A DNA stretch of 64,000 nucleotides, from contig DAONJS010000002.1 in the NCBI GenBank assembly GCA_035405785.1, positions 1 through 64,000 on the forward strand, read 5' to 3'. The DNA comes from BPGX01 sp035405785. Its GTDB lineage: Bacteria > Bacteroidota > Bacteroidia > B-17B0 > Aurantibacillaceae. Shown here piece after piece: positions 17,187-26,068 of this stretch. Below the pieces are notes generated by a model that did not search any database, was not told where the DNA came from, and saw only the letters and a program-made list of their open reading frames with translations. A program made the position numbers and the translations under genes. How positions within the stretch are numbered: position 1 is the stretch's first letter; each line of letters begins with the position of its first letter.

Positions 17187-17507
17187 CTTTGTTAAGTTGA
17201 GTTGATTAAGTTTTACAGTAGATTTAAGTTGGTTGCCACACCTTCTGTCAAATTGCAAAAGATAATGAAGATGAAGAAATGATGGAGTTATTGAAAGGGT
17301 TGGGGAATGTAATTTTGGTAAATTGGATTTAAAACTCATTTATACAAATTTGTTTTTTATCTATTCTATAGATTTGGGAAAAGTCAAATTTTTATTTGTG
17401 TTAAATTAAAAAAAAAATAAATTTTGAAAGAGAAAATACATTTAAAAAGATAATTTTTGGGGTTTATTTTTTGTATTTTACCCCTGATATATTTCTTAAA
17501 TAAACAT
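17187..17507. other. Spacer of about 320 bases with no supported gene
   Basis: I see no gene, promoter of good quality or strong repeat here. One minus-strand open frame merely runs across the tRNA. A short plus-strand run ending at 17330 (tail NVILVNWI) has no start codon and may be a remnant. GGGG at 17460-17463 and CCCC at 17481-17484 flank an AT-rich stretch just before the next gene. Confidence 0.4.
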
Positions 17508-18260
17508 ATGATGCAAAAAGTATTGACACTAATATTTCTAATACTATTTTTACTTGGTAAAGTAGTTGCCCAAAAAGATACTTCACAAGGCAAATATTTA
17601 AGTATAGGTTCAAAAAGAGCAGGTATTTGTTTTGGAAATTCTTCAAAATATACAGGATTGAGAGTTAATTTCATTGATAAAAATGTTAATAGAGTTAATG
17701 GAATAAATACAAGTTTAATTAAATCAAGAGTTAAGATGACTAACGGTATATCGATAGGTATGTTATTGAACATTGATAGCTTAAATAATGGAATAAGTGT
17801 TGGTTCATTGTTCAATTATGGGATAAGGAGAAATGGTATTGTGATTAGTGGTTTATTTAATAGTATTTCGAAATTAAATGGTATTGGAGTAGGAGGTATA
17901 TTTGTTAATGGAGACACTTTAAATGGCATTTTTATTTCAATTAGCATAACTAGTTTGAGCCGTGAATGGACAATTAAATTAATAAACGGTGTTTCCATAT
18001 CTATTCAAACTGAAGCAAATGTTTTTAACGGTGTTTCTATATCTTTAGCAGGGACTAGTGCAGAGGTTTTTAATGGTATGAGTATTGGCGTGATTAATTA
18101 TTTTTCTAGACAAAATGGTGTATCAATTGGAATATTTAATCGTGCAGATAAATTGAATGGTGTCCAAGTTGGATTAATAAATTATGCTGCAAATAATCCG
18201 AAATTTTTAAGATGGCTACCATTAATTAATTTTCATTTTGGAGATAGAAAAAAGGATTAA
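17508..18260 (+). CDS. LA_2272-type surface repeat protein
   Basis: The protein of 250 residues has a signal peptide (MMQKVLTLIFLILFLLGKVVAQ). The remainder is built of degenerate units of about 20-27 residues centred on NG-I/V-S-I/V-G, such as LNGISVGSLFN-like, RQNGVSIGIFNRADKLNG and VQVGLINYAANNP, and it ends in LPLINFHFG. This pattern resembles the LA_2272 surface repeat family first noted in Leptospira and common in Bacteroidota; it suggests a beta-solenoid or barrel-like outer-surface protein. Function is unknown. The ATG at 17508 is chosen because the signal peptide begins there; 17511 is equally possible. Confidence 0.75.
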   Translation: MMQKVLTLIFLILFLLGKVVAQKDTSQGKYLSIGSKRAGICFGNSSKYTGLRVNFIDKNVNRVNGINTSLIKSRVKMTNGISIGMLLNIDSLNNGISVGSLFNYGIRRNGIVISGLFNSISKLNGIGVGGIFVNGDTLNGIFISISITSLSREWTIKLINGVSISIQTEANVFNGVSISLAGTSAEVFNGMSIGVINYFSRQNGVSIGIFNRADKLNGVQVGLINYAANNPKFLRWLPLINFHFGDRKKD

Positions 18261-18268
18261 AATAAATT

Positions 18269-18593
18269 ATGCGTGAGGGATGCGGAGGGTGGCGAAGCCG
18301 ATGAGTAGCGAACTCCGAAGCAGACCGACCCGAGCCGGTGAAATACTCATCATTGTCCCGACGATAAATGTGCGGGATGCTGAACTTGAGCGTCAGCACG
18401 AGGGCGAAATCCCGAAGCAATCTCGTAATGTTGAGTGTTGCAATACTTTTGAGATTACTTCGCTTCGCTCGTAATGACGATAATACTCAAACAGGTGAAT
18501 GCTGACGCTTGCGGTCAGCATGCTGACATGCTTATTAGCATCGTCAGCAGGGCAAGCCCTGATAAAACTAAAAACTAAAAACTAAAAACTCTC
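18269..18593. repeat. Nested repeat: families A, B and C with ACTAAAA tail
   Basis: The left part of a family A element (GCGTGAGGGATGCGGAGGG at 18271) runs to CCCGACCCGAGC near 18336. A family B hairpin follows at 18397-18480, then a family C unit at 18499-18549, and the family A right end GGCAAGCCCTGATAAAA closes at 18551-18567. An ACTAAAA heptamer array lies at 18565-18590. It looks like an A element invaded by B and C. No gene is present in this 334-base spacer. Confidence 0.7.
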
Positions 18594-18594
18594 T

Positions 18595-19395
18595 CTACTC
18601 TCCCAAAAACTTCAATATCTCTATACACACTTCTTTTACCTTTTCTAAATTTAAGGTGTGGCCGGCATTGGGGATAATTACAAATTTGGCATTGGGAATT
18701 TGATTAGCAACTTCTACGCCCATTGATAAAGTAATAAGAGTGTCTTTTTCTCCATGTATAACAAGTGTTGGAACTTTAATTTTTTTGAGTTCATTTCTAT
18801 AATCGGGGCGGTTTTTAGTTGCAGTCATTAATTTAAATAATGCTTCTTTACTCAGATTGCTTTCCTGCCTTAATTGTCTTAATGTTTCAACGGGAATGAG
18901 TGGATTTTTGAAATACTCTTCACTTAATACACTTGGTAACATAATGTCAAACATTAATGGATAACCACCTATTTGCAAGGCATTCCACCATGCATGTTCT
19001 ATCACTTCGAAATAAGGTGTTTTGTGTGCAAAGGTTGAAAGCAATATCAATTTGCTTATGTATTCAGGATGATTTACTGCAAGATGTTGTGCTACCAAAC
19101 TTCCATAAGAGATTCCTACCACAATTGCTTTTGAAGTATTGGTGGCTTTGAGAACAGAAATAACATCTTCTGCATGTTGGTCAAAGGTTCTCCATTCACC
19201 GGTTTTATCACTTTGTCCCTGAAAAATAAAATCCATCAAAATGATTCTATATTTGTTTTCAAAACATGGCACCATAAAATACCACGAAACAGTGGCTTGT
19301 GATAAACCATTCAAAAAAATAATAGTTTCTTTTGCTTCTAAATTGCCCTTTAATTCGTAATAGATATTTAAGCCATCATTAGTTTTAGCAAACAT
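18595..19395 (-). CDS. Alpha/beta hydrolase
   Basis: The 266-residue cytoplasmic protein has the alpha/beta hydrolase order of motifs: the oxyanion region FLNGLSQATVSW near residue 28, the nucleophile elbow GISYGS near residue 98 with its Ser, Asp in HGEKDTLI near residue 217, and the catalytic His in NAGHTLNLE near residue 245. It could be an esterase, a thioesterase or a carbon-carbon hydrolase; the substrate cannot be told. It is transcribed alone and flanked by repeats on both sides. Confidence 0.88.
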   Translation of the reverse strand: MFAKTNDGLNIYYELKGNLEAKETIIFLNGLSQATVSWYFMVPCFENKYRIILMDFIFQGQSDKTGEWRTFDQHAEDVISVLKATNTSKAIVVGISYGSLVAQHLAVNHPEYISKLILLSTFAHKTPYFEVIEHAWWNALQIGGYPLMFDIMLPSVLSEEYFKNPLIPVETLRQLRQESNLSKEALFKLMTATKNRPDYRNELKKIKVPTLVIHGEKDTLITLSMGVEVANQIPNAKFVIIPNAGHTLNLEKVKEVCIEILKFLGE

Positions 19396-19455
19396 AAAAT
19401 TTCATTTAATTTGTTATACAAAAGATATTTTAATTCAGAAAAAATTCCGCTTTAA

Positions 19456-19609
19456 TGCTTTTAGTCAGCAAAGCCATTGGAAGCTTGCGTTGGGGTCTCC
19501 CATTCCGAGCGAAGCGAAGGAATGGGGGCAAGTTCCAATGGCGGTCTGCCGAAGGCAGATTGCCTTCTAAAAGCAGATTTTTTGCTTACTTTTTTCTAAA
19601 AAAAGTAAG
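19456..19609. repeat. Long nested palindrome (family G)
   Basis: TGCTTTTAG at 19456-19464 pairs with CTAAAAGCA at 19567-19575. Inside, GCCATTGGAA (19473-19482) pairs with TTCCAATGGC (19533-19542), CTTGC with GCAAG, and CCCATTCC (19499-19506) with GGAATGGG (19519-19526). A small extra hairpin, TCTGCCGAAGGCAGA, and a terminator-like CTTACTTTTTT/AAAAAAGTAAG stem at 19585-19609 follow. The whole fits a MITE-like unit between icmF and the hydrolase. The rest of the 19396-19764 spacer is plain AT-rich sequence. Confidence 0.7.
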
Positions 19610-19764
19610 AGAGAAAAATTATTGTTCTAATTTTCCGAAACCAATTTCTTATGGTATATTATTCAGCACAAAAATACGAAACTAATCAGATAAATTAAAA
19701 GTTACCAGAGCATGAAATAAGTTTGCAGGAGAAGTAAATAAGATTACAAGAAAGTTTCCTATAT

Positions 19765-22700
19765 TTACATATTTCTTCTGTACTGACCGCCTACTTCAAA
19801 TAACGCATTGGTAATTTGTCCAAGAGTGCAATATTTCACTGTTTCCATAAGTTGTTCAAATATATTTTGATTATGAACAGCGGCTTGTTGTAATTCTTTT
19901 AATTTTTGTGAAGCAATATCTTTGTAAAAGGTATGCACATTTTTTACAGTGTTAATTTGTTGTTCTTTTTCTTCTGTTGTACTTCTAATCACTTCTTTTG
20001 GAATAATAGTAGGAGAACCTTTTGAACTCAAAAATGTATTAACACCTATAATTGGTAATTGACCTGTGTGTTTTAATGTTTCGTAATACAAACTTTCTTC
20101 TTGAATTTTGTTGCGTTGATACATTGTTTCCATTGCTCCTAATACTCCACCTCTTTCAGTAATTCTGTCAAATTCCATCATCACAGCTTCTTCTACTAAA
20201 TCTGTCAATTCTTCAATAATAAATGAACCTTGTAATGGATTTTCATTTTTGGCTAAACCTAATTCTTTATTGATGATTAACTGAATAGCCACGGCTCTTC
20301 TTACAGATTCTTCGGTTGGAGTAGTAATGGCTTCGTCGTAAGCATTGGTATGCAAACTATTGCAGTTGTCATAAATAGCATAAAGTGCTTGTAGGGTAGT
20401 GCGAATATCGTTGAAATCAATTTCTTGAGCGTGTAAGGATCTTCCTGATGTTTGAATATGATATTTCAACATTTGTGATCTTTCATTTGCACCGTATTTG
20501 TATTTTAATGCTTTTGCCCATATTCTGCGGGCTACACGACCCATAACACTGTATTCAGGGTCCATTCCATTGCTAAAGAAGAAGGAAAAGTTTGGAGCAA
20601 AATCATCTACTTTCATTCCTCTGCTGAGATAATATTCTAAATAAGTGAAACCATTTGAAAGTGTAAGAGCAAGTTGTGTTATAGGATTAGCACCTGCTTC
20701 AGCAATGTGATAACCACTTATAGAAACTGAGTAGAAATTTCTAATGTTGTTTTTAATGAAATATTCTTGAACATCACCCATTACTTTTAATGAAAATTCT
20801 GTTGAGAATATACAAGTGTTTTGTGCCTGATCTTCTTTCAAAATATCTGCCTGCACAGTACCTCTTACTTTTGAAAGAGTATCTTTTTTGATGTTTTCAT
20901 AAATTTCTCTTTCAAGCACTCTATCTCCTGTGATGCCAAGCAATAACAGGCCTAATCCATCATTTCCTTCTGGCAATGGAGCATTGTATTGTGGAGGAGT
21001 TAATCCTTTTGATTTGTACTCTTCTTCAATTTTTTTCTTTACTTCATCTACAAGTCCATTTTGACGAATGTATAATTCACACTGCTGGTCAATAGCAGTA
21101 TTCATAAAGAATGCGGTCATTGTAGGAGCCGGTCCGTTAATGGTCATACTTACAGAAGTTTTTGGATCGGCTAAATTAAAACCGCTATATAATTTTTTAG
21201 CATCATCAAGGCAACATACTGAAACACCTGAATTTCCTATTTTTCCATAAATATCAGGACGATAATCAGGATCACGACCATAAAGTGTAACGCTATCAAA
21301 CGCAGTACTTAATCTTTTGGCAGGCATTTGATAAGATAAGTAGTGAAATCTTTTGTTGGTGCGTTCGGGGCAACCTTCACCAGCAAACATTCTTGTTGGA
21401 TCTTCTTCTTCTCTTTTGAAAGGATAAATACCTGCTGTATATGGAAATGAACCGGGGAAATTTTCTTGTAAATTCCATTTTAAGATTTCTCCCCAGTTTC
21501 TGAATTTTGGTACTGCTACTTTTGGAATTCTTGAATGAGAAAGCGATTCGTGATAGGTTTTTACTTTCTTAATTTTATCTCTTACCTTAAACTCATAATA
21601 ATCTTCTGTGAATTTTTTCTTGCGGTATTCCCAAGTATCTAAAAGGTTTTTATTGGCTATTTCTAAATTGTTTTCTAATTCCTTATATCTTTTGTTCAAA
21701 TTAGTAAGAATGATTTCTTTATCTTTAGGATTAAGTTCGTTATCGTTTTCAATTTCTTTGATAGATTGATGAAGCGAATATAATTTTTCTGCAAGTAAAG
21801 ATTGTTCTTCTGCTTTTTTATTGTAATTTCTTATTGTATCGGATATTTCACTTAAATAGCGAGTTCTATTAGGTGGGATGATATAAATTTTTTCACTCAT
21901 TTCATTGCTGGCAACAAATTTTGAAATAAGCGGTGCACCAGTTTTTTGATGAATAATATCCATTAAATTTTTGTAAAGTGTATTGGTGCCGGGGTCATTG
22001 AATTGTGAAGCAATAGTGCCGAATACAGGAATTTTTTCATCAGGCACATCAAATAATTTTTTGTTCCTTTTATATTGCTTTTTTACATCTCTCAAAGCAT
22101 CTAATGCACCTCGTTTATCAAATTTATTGATAGCAATAATATCTGCAAACTCAAGCATGTCAATTTTTTCTAATTGAGTAGCGGCACCATATTCGGGCGT
22201 CATTACATACATGCTAACATCTGCAAATTCTGTAATTTCTGTATCGCTTTGACCAATACCAGCAGTTTCAAGTATGATTAAATCAAATCCACCGATTTTC
22301 AGTATATTCAATGCTTCCTGAACATTTTTAGAAAGGGCTAAATTACTTTGACGAGTAGCCATACTACGCATATAAACATTTGGATGATTAACACTATTCA
22401 TTCTTATTCTGTCGCCAAGCAATGCTCCGCCTGATTTTCTTTTAGTTGGATCAACAGAAATAATCCCTAATTTTTTATCTGGAAAATCTAATAAGAAGCG
22501 ACGAATAATTTCATCAATTAAAGATGATTTACCCGCACCGCCAGTTCCTGTAATTCCTAATACGGGAGTTTTAGAGGTTTTTGCTAACTCTTCAATTTTG
22601 TGAATAATCTTCGCATATTTTTTATCATCTAAAAAATTTTCGGCAGTGGAAATCAATTTAGCAATGGCTTTGTAATTGCCTTTTTGTGCTTCTGTGATAG

Positions 22701-23208
22701 TAGATTCATCAACATCTTTTCCTGTGGGGAAATCAGATTTTTGAATCACATCATTTATCATGCCCTGCAAGCCCATTTTTCTACCATCATCTGGGCTATA
22801 TATGCGAGTGATACCATATTGATGCAATTCTTCAATTTCAGTAGGTAAAATAACACCGCCGCCACCTCCAAAGATTCTGATATGTGAACATCCATTTTCT
22901 TTTAATAAATCATACATGTATTTAAAAAACTCCATGTGTCCGCCCTGATAACTTGTTATTGCAATAGCATTTGTATCTTCCTGAATAGCAGTATTGACAA
23001 TATCAGATACACTTCTGTCATGTCCTAAATGAATAACTTCTGCACCAGTGCTTTGCATCACTCTACGCATAATATTGATAGCGGCATCGTGCCCATCAAA
23101 TAAAGCAGCAGCAGTTACAATTCTTACTTTATTTTTTGAAATATATGGTTCTGGTTCTTTGTGAATATGATTAGTGTTTTCTTTTTGTTTCTTTTCTTTA
23201 ACTTCCAT
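19765..23208 (-). CDS. icmF: Fused B12-dependent acyl-CoA mutase IcmF
   Basis: IcmF interconverts isobutyryl-CoA and n-butyryl-CoA (some members act on pivalyl- or isovaleryl-CoA) with adenosylcobalamin. Three parts are fused in 1147 residues. The B12-binding domain lies at the N terminus with the cobalt-ligand motif DGHD at about 38-41. A MeaB-like G-protein chaperone follows, with P-loop GTGGAGKSS at 221-229, ETAGIGQSD and the NKFD base-recognition motif. The mutase barrel fills the C-terminal half, ending LGQITNALFEVGGQYRRNM. I set the start at 23208, before MEVKEK, because a promoter lies just upstream and the 18-codon extension has no support. It stands alone. A methylmalonyl-CoA specificity is unlikely, given this domain order. 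Confidence 0.94.
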   Translation of the reverse strand: MEVKEKKQKENTNHIHKEPEPYISKNKVRIVTAAALFDGHDAAINIMRRVMQSTGAEVIHLGHDRSVSDIVNTAIQEDTNAIAITSYQGGHMEFFKYMYDLLKENGCSHIRIFGGGGGVILPTEIEELHQYGITRIYSPDDGRKMGLQGMINDVIQKSDFPTGKDVDESTITEAQKGNYKAIAKLISTAENFLDDKKYAKIIHKIEELAKTSKTPVLGITGTGGAGKSSLIDEIIRRFLLDFPDKKLGIISVDPTKRKSGGALLGDRIRMNSVNHPNVYMRSMATRQSNLALSKNVQEALNILKIGGFDLIILETAGIGQSDTEITEFADVSMYVMTPEYGAATQLEKIDMLEFADIIAINKFDKRGALDALRDVKKQYKRNKKLFDVPDEKIPVFGTIASQFNDPGTNTLYKNLMDIIHQKTGAPLISKFVASNEMSEKIYIIPPNRTRYLSEISDTIRNYNKKAEEQSLLAEKLYSLHQSIKEIENDNELNPKDKEIILTNLNKRYKELENNLEIANKNLLDTWEYRKKKFTEDYYEFKVRDKIKKVKTYHESLSHSRIPKVAVPKFRNWGEILKWNLQENFPGSFPYTAGIYPFKREEEDPTRMFAGEGCPERTNKRFHYLSYQMPAKRLSTAFDSVTLYGRDPDYRPDIYGKIGNSGVSVCCLDDAKKLYSGFNLADPKTSVSMTINGPAPTMTAFFMNTAIDQQCELYIRQNGLVDEVKKKIEEEYKSKGLTPPQYNAPLPEGNDGLGLLLLGITGDRVLEREIYENIKKDTLSKVRGTVQADILKEDQAQNTCIFSTEFSLKVMGDVQEYFIKNNIRNFYSVSISGYHIAEAGANPITQLALTLSNGFTYLEYYLSRGMKVDDFAPNFSFFFSNGMDPEYSVMGRVARRIWAKALKYKYGANERSQMLKYHIQTSGRSLHAQEIDFNDIRTTLQALYAIYDNCNSLHTNAYDEAITTPTEESVRRAVAIQLIINKELGLAKNENPLQGSFIIEELTDLVEEAVMMEFDRITERGGVLGAMETMYQRNKIQEESLYYETLKHTGQLPIIGVNTFLSSKGSPTIIPKEVIRSTTEEKEQQINTVKNVHTFYKDIASQKLKELQQAAVHNQNIFEQLMETVKYCTLGQITNALFEVGGQYRRNM

Positions 23209-23230
23209 AGTGCTGAATTTAATATGTGTG

Positions 23231-23263
23231 CAAAAATAATGAAAAATATCACATTGCTCCAAA
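23231..23263 (-). promoter_or_regulatory. icmF promoter
   Basis: On the minus strand TTTG (23263-23260) and TATTTTTG (23238-23231) are 21 bases apart, a good Bacteroidota promoter. The leader is about 20 bases; no cobalamin riboswitch fits there. Confidence 0.6.
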
Positions 23264-23300
23264 TAGGAATAAAAATGTATGAGATGTGAAAAAATATTAT

Positions 23301-23308
23301 TAAATTTG
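23301..23308 (+). promoter_or_regulatory. -7 box of the TonB-like gene
   Basis: TAAATTTG matches TAnnTTTG exactly, 21 bases before the ATG at 23330. Confidence 0.45.
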
Positions 23309-23329
23309 CATTATTAAAATTTATATGAA

Positions 23330-24169
23330 ATGATAAAGATGACATTTCAATGTAATGAGGATTGGGAAAAAATGAAAATTGGAGTGGTTTCAAGGTATTG
23401 TCAATGTTGTGAAAAAAATGTTTACGATTTTACAAAAATGTCAAAAGAAGAAATTATTTTGTTTTTAATTAAAAACAGAGATAAAAAAATTTGTGGAAGA
23501 ATTTATAAATCTCAAATTGATTATTTACATAAAGAACAATTGATTGTTATTCAAGATTTATTAGAGAAAAACAAAAATACTAATTTAGGATTTTATTTGT
23601 TGACTCTGGGAACAACAATTCTTTTAAGTTGTAGTAATTCTGATAAAGAAATTAATCATCCAAAAAACAATATTGATAGTATTTTTGTAATTAATTCAGA
23701 AAATAAAAAGATTAACAATACTAATAATCAAGATTCTGATACAAACTCCATTATTCAAAATAATAATGTGAAGAAAAATATTGATACTATTGATATTCCT
23801 GTAGTTGGTGAAATTGAACCACTTGAAGAAATAAATAAAAATCACAATCCAAATGAGCCATATATTATTGTTGATAAAATGCCTGAATTTAATGGTGGTA
23901 TTGATAGTTTAACGAAGTATTTAGTTTCTAATATCAAATATCCTGAATGGGAAAAACAAAACAATATTAAAGGAACTGTATTTGTTTCTTTTGTTGTAGA
24001 TAAAGATGGTAATGTTGTTAATCCTGAAATAATAAGGTCTGTAAAAGGTTCAAAAAATTTTGATAAAGAAGTATTAAGAGTTGTTTCCACAATGCCCAAA
24101 TGGATACCGGGAGAATTAAAAGGGAATAAAGTAAATGTAAAAATGACTTTGCCAGTAAGATTTAATTGA
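23330..24169 (+). CDS. TonB C-terminal domain protein with N-terminal Cys-rich domain
   Basis: The 279-residue protein has three parts. Residues about 5-65 carry a cysteine pattern (CNEDWEKM, then YCQCCEKNVYDFT, then KICGR) that recurs in Bacteroidota proteins and looks metal-binding. A single membrane segment lies near residue 85-100 (LGFYLLTLGTTILLSC). After an Asn-rich linker the C-terminal 90 residues form a TonB domain: PEFNGGIDSLTKYLVSNIKY, GTVFVSFVVDKDGNV and MPKWIPGELKGNKVNVKMTL. TonB domains reach across the periplasm to outer-membrane proteins, but no ExbB/D or receptor is nearby. An ATG at 23339 is an equal start candidate. Confidence 0.8.
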   Translation: MIKMTFQCNEDWEKMKIGVVSRYCQCCEKNVYDFTKMSKEEIILFLIKNRDKKICGRIYKSQIDYLHKEQLIVIQDLLEKNKNTNLGFYLLTLGTTILLSCSNSDKEINHPKNNIDSIFVINSENKKINNTNNQDSDTNSIIQNNNVKKNIDTIDIPVVGEIEPLEEINKNHNPNEPYIIVDKMPEFNGGIDSLTKYLVSNIKYPEWEKQNNIKGTVFVSFVVDKDGNVVNPEIIRSVKGSKNFDKEVLRVVSTMPKWIPGELKGNKVNVKMTLPVRFN

Positions 24170-24209
24170 ATAAAATATTAAGAGTTATTAGAAGTTAATA
24201 TTAAGTAAT

Positions 24210-24785
24210 ATGTCTTTTTTATATTTTTTACCAATTATTGGATTTTTAGTTTTGATAATTGTGTCTATATTAATTGTTTTTTATCTTTCATCTGATAGTA
24301 TTAGAATATCACCATTTAGTATTAAAACAAGGACTGTAAAAGAAGGTGATAGATTAGCTATTTATGGTGGTTATGATAAAAAACCTAAATATCTTAATAA
24401 TAATCAATATTATACTGGAAAGGTAATAAAACTAATCACTTTTCCAAATGATGAATATCCTCATATTGTTTTAAAAATGGATAAAAAAATAGTTTATGAT
24501 AATAATGTTGGTGAATATTTTGTATTAGTTAAAAGTATAAGAGGTGATTACAGATATGAAAGATTTAAGGTAAGTATTTTTTTATTTGATAAAGAACCAG
24601 ATTTTAATGATGTAATTTCAAGAAAAGGAATATGGATTGAATCTCGTGCAATCTATGATTTTGAGAAAAAAATAAACTTATTTAAAAAGCTTTTTTTATT
24701 AAAAAGAAAATTAATGAAAGATATTAAGAAAAATTCTGGATTTTTTATTTACATGTATGAAAAAAAAATAAATAATTTTAATTGA
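24210..24785 (+). CDS. Unknown membrane-anchored protein
   Basis: I do not recognise this 191-residue protein. Residues about 3-30 form one hydrophobic membrane segment, and the rest is likely a beta-rich domain (GDRLAIYGGYDKKPKYL, then a run with GKVIKLITFP) followed by a basic helical tail. The ATG at 24210 follows the TonB-like gene by 40 bases, so the pair may share a transcript. No promoter of its own is clear. The role is unknown. Confidence 0.55.
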   Translation: MSFLYFLPIIGFLVLIIVSILIVFYLSSDSIRISPFSIKTRTVKEGDRLAIYGGYDKKPKYLNNNQYYTGKVIKLITFPNDEYPHIVLKMDKKIVYDNNVGEYFVLVKSIRGDYRYERFKVSIFLFDKEPDFNDVISRKGIWIESRAIYDFEKKINLFKKLFLLKRKLMKDIKKNSGFFIYMYEKKINNFN

Positions 24786-25014
24786 TAAAAAAGTTACTTT
24801 CATTCATTTAAAATTTTTATAGAGATTGACTTCTCGTAAAGTCCGCAATGGATAAATACGCCAATTATGCAAAGATATTCAATAATTTTGTTTGAGTGTG
24901 TTTATTTTTCTTGTTCATCATTTAATCTTGTGAAAAAATATCTACTTGAAGAATAAAAAATTTGTAACCAAACCTTTTACTTTTCGTAAAAAATGTGGTA
25001 AAAATTTGAAAACT

Positions 25015-25731
25015 ATGTTCAAATTATCAGAAAACTGGCTTACAGAAGGTTGGATGGATGCTGAATACAAACAATATCTTTTATTAGCATACTTAAAAGA
25101 CATTCACGAAATTTTTTCAAACAAAATTTTGTACCCTCCTTTTGCTGAACTTATTGAACATCATAGAAATTTATTAAAAATCAAACAAAATCTACAAAAA
25201 ATTAAAGATGCAGATAAGGAACTTATTAGTATTGACTGGAAAAATATGAATTTAATATATGGAAAAAACAAAGAAGAAAAAACTGATGAAGATGTTTTAG
25301 AAGAAATTATTGAATTTAGTATTCCAAAGATGGAGGAAGAAATTTTGCATGGAAAAAATGTTTTTGATGATATAGAGCAACACTTGAAATATACAACAGT
25401 TGGGCTAATGCCATTAAACAAAGATTTTGGTTACTTTTTTGTTCAGGATTATCCAAGTTCAGATTTTTTAGTGTATAAATATGAATTGTCTTCTATTTAC
25501 CAAACTGAAAATACACAAGCCATTCCTTATAAAAGATTGAAAACAGAATACATTTCTACTTATACTTTAAGTTTATCCAATTCTCTTACAAGTATTAAAA
25601 GAGAAATTATTAAACAAAATCCTGATATTCCCAATCCAGCAGTATATTCCTTTTTTCCAAATCAAACAGCATCATTAGAATACACTGTTCTTCCTATTGT
25701 AAAAAGAGTGTTATTAAAATTAGTAGCATAA
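25015..25731 (+). CDS. Conserved hypothetical protein, Bacteroidota type
   Basis: The 238-residue soluble protein begins MFKLSENWLTEGWMDAEYK and is mostly helical. It has no signal peptide or membrane segment. I recall proteins with this start from Bacteroidota but no function. I use the ATG at 25015; a TTG at 24946 would add 23 basic residues. About 230 bases before it (24786-25014) I see no gene or clear promoter. A heptamer array begins seven bases after its stop. Confidence 0.65.
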   Translation: MFKLSENWLTEGWMDAEYKQYLLLAYLKDIHEIFSNKILYPPFAELIEHHRNLLKIKQNLQKIKDADKELISIDWKNMNLIYGKNKEEKTDEDVLEEIIEFSIPKMEEEILHGKNVFDDIEQHLKYTTVGLMPLNKDFGYFFVQDYPSSDFLVYKYELSSIYQTENTQAIPYKRLKTEYISTYTLSLSNSLTSIKREIIKQNPDIPNPAVYSFFPNQTASLEYTVLPIVKRVLLKLVA

Positions 25732-25737
25732 TTTAAG

Positions 25738-25947
25738 TGAAAAGTGAATAGTGAAGAGTGAAAAGTGAATAGCACCGATATTTATGTCGGTTGTAAAAAG
25801 TGATTAGTGAAGTGTGTTAAGTTTTGTCGTCAATGCGAAAACAAATGTTCTAGACAATCCAATTGAAAAATCCGTCATTGCGAGGGCGTCAGCCCGAAGC
25901 AATCGCATAATTATTTTGAGATTACTTCGCTTCGCTCGTAATGACGG
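25738..25947. repeat. Heptamer array, family D palindrome and family B hairpin
   Basis: GTGAAAA/GTGAATA heptamers lie at 25738-25772, a family D palindrome (CACCGATATTTATGTCGGTT) at 25773-25792, and a family B unit at 25872-25947 with ends CCGTCATTGCGAG and CTCGTAATGACGG. An ACTAAAA-type run follows at about 25957-25983. The 25732-26085 spacer holds no gene. Confidence 0.75.
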
Positions 25948-25986
25948 TAAATCACAACTCAAAACTAAAAATTAAAAATTTTAATT

Positions 25987-26068
25987 ACCCCCCCCCTAAA
26001 TTTTAGGTATTGTGGATAAAAAATAATAAAATATTTTTGGAATACCCCCGAAATTTTACATATATTTG
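25987..26068 (+). promoter_or_regulatory. glnN promoter with paired boxes and a C9 tract
   Basis: TTTG at 26036-26039 and TATATTTG at 26061-26068 are 21 bases apart, a strong promoter. A box ACCCCC-N-AAATTTTA occurs twice, at 25987-26004 (with the C run extended to nine) and at 26044-26058 inside the spacer. A DnaA-box-like TGTGGATAA lies at 26011-26019. The paired boxes could be an operator for nitrogen control. Confidence 0.55.

Noticed and set aside
17240..17330. Possible 3' remnant of a gene (tail MMELLKGLGNVILVNWI)
   Set aside because: No start codon, no match that I recognise, and a TAG just upstream; too short to support.
17079..17339. Minus-strand open frame of 86 codons
   Set aside because: It runs antisense through tRNA-Ser(GGA). 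Peptides such as RERDSNPRYRFHGT are the known artefact of translating serine tRNA genes.
23209..23262. Extended N terminus of IcmF (18 extra codons)
   Set aside because: The promoter boxes on the minus strand lie within this stretch and the extra residues do not resemble the family.
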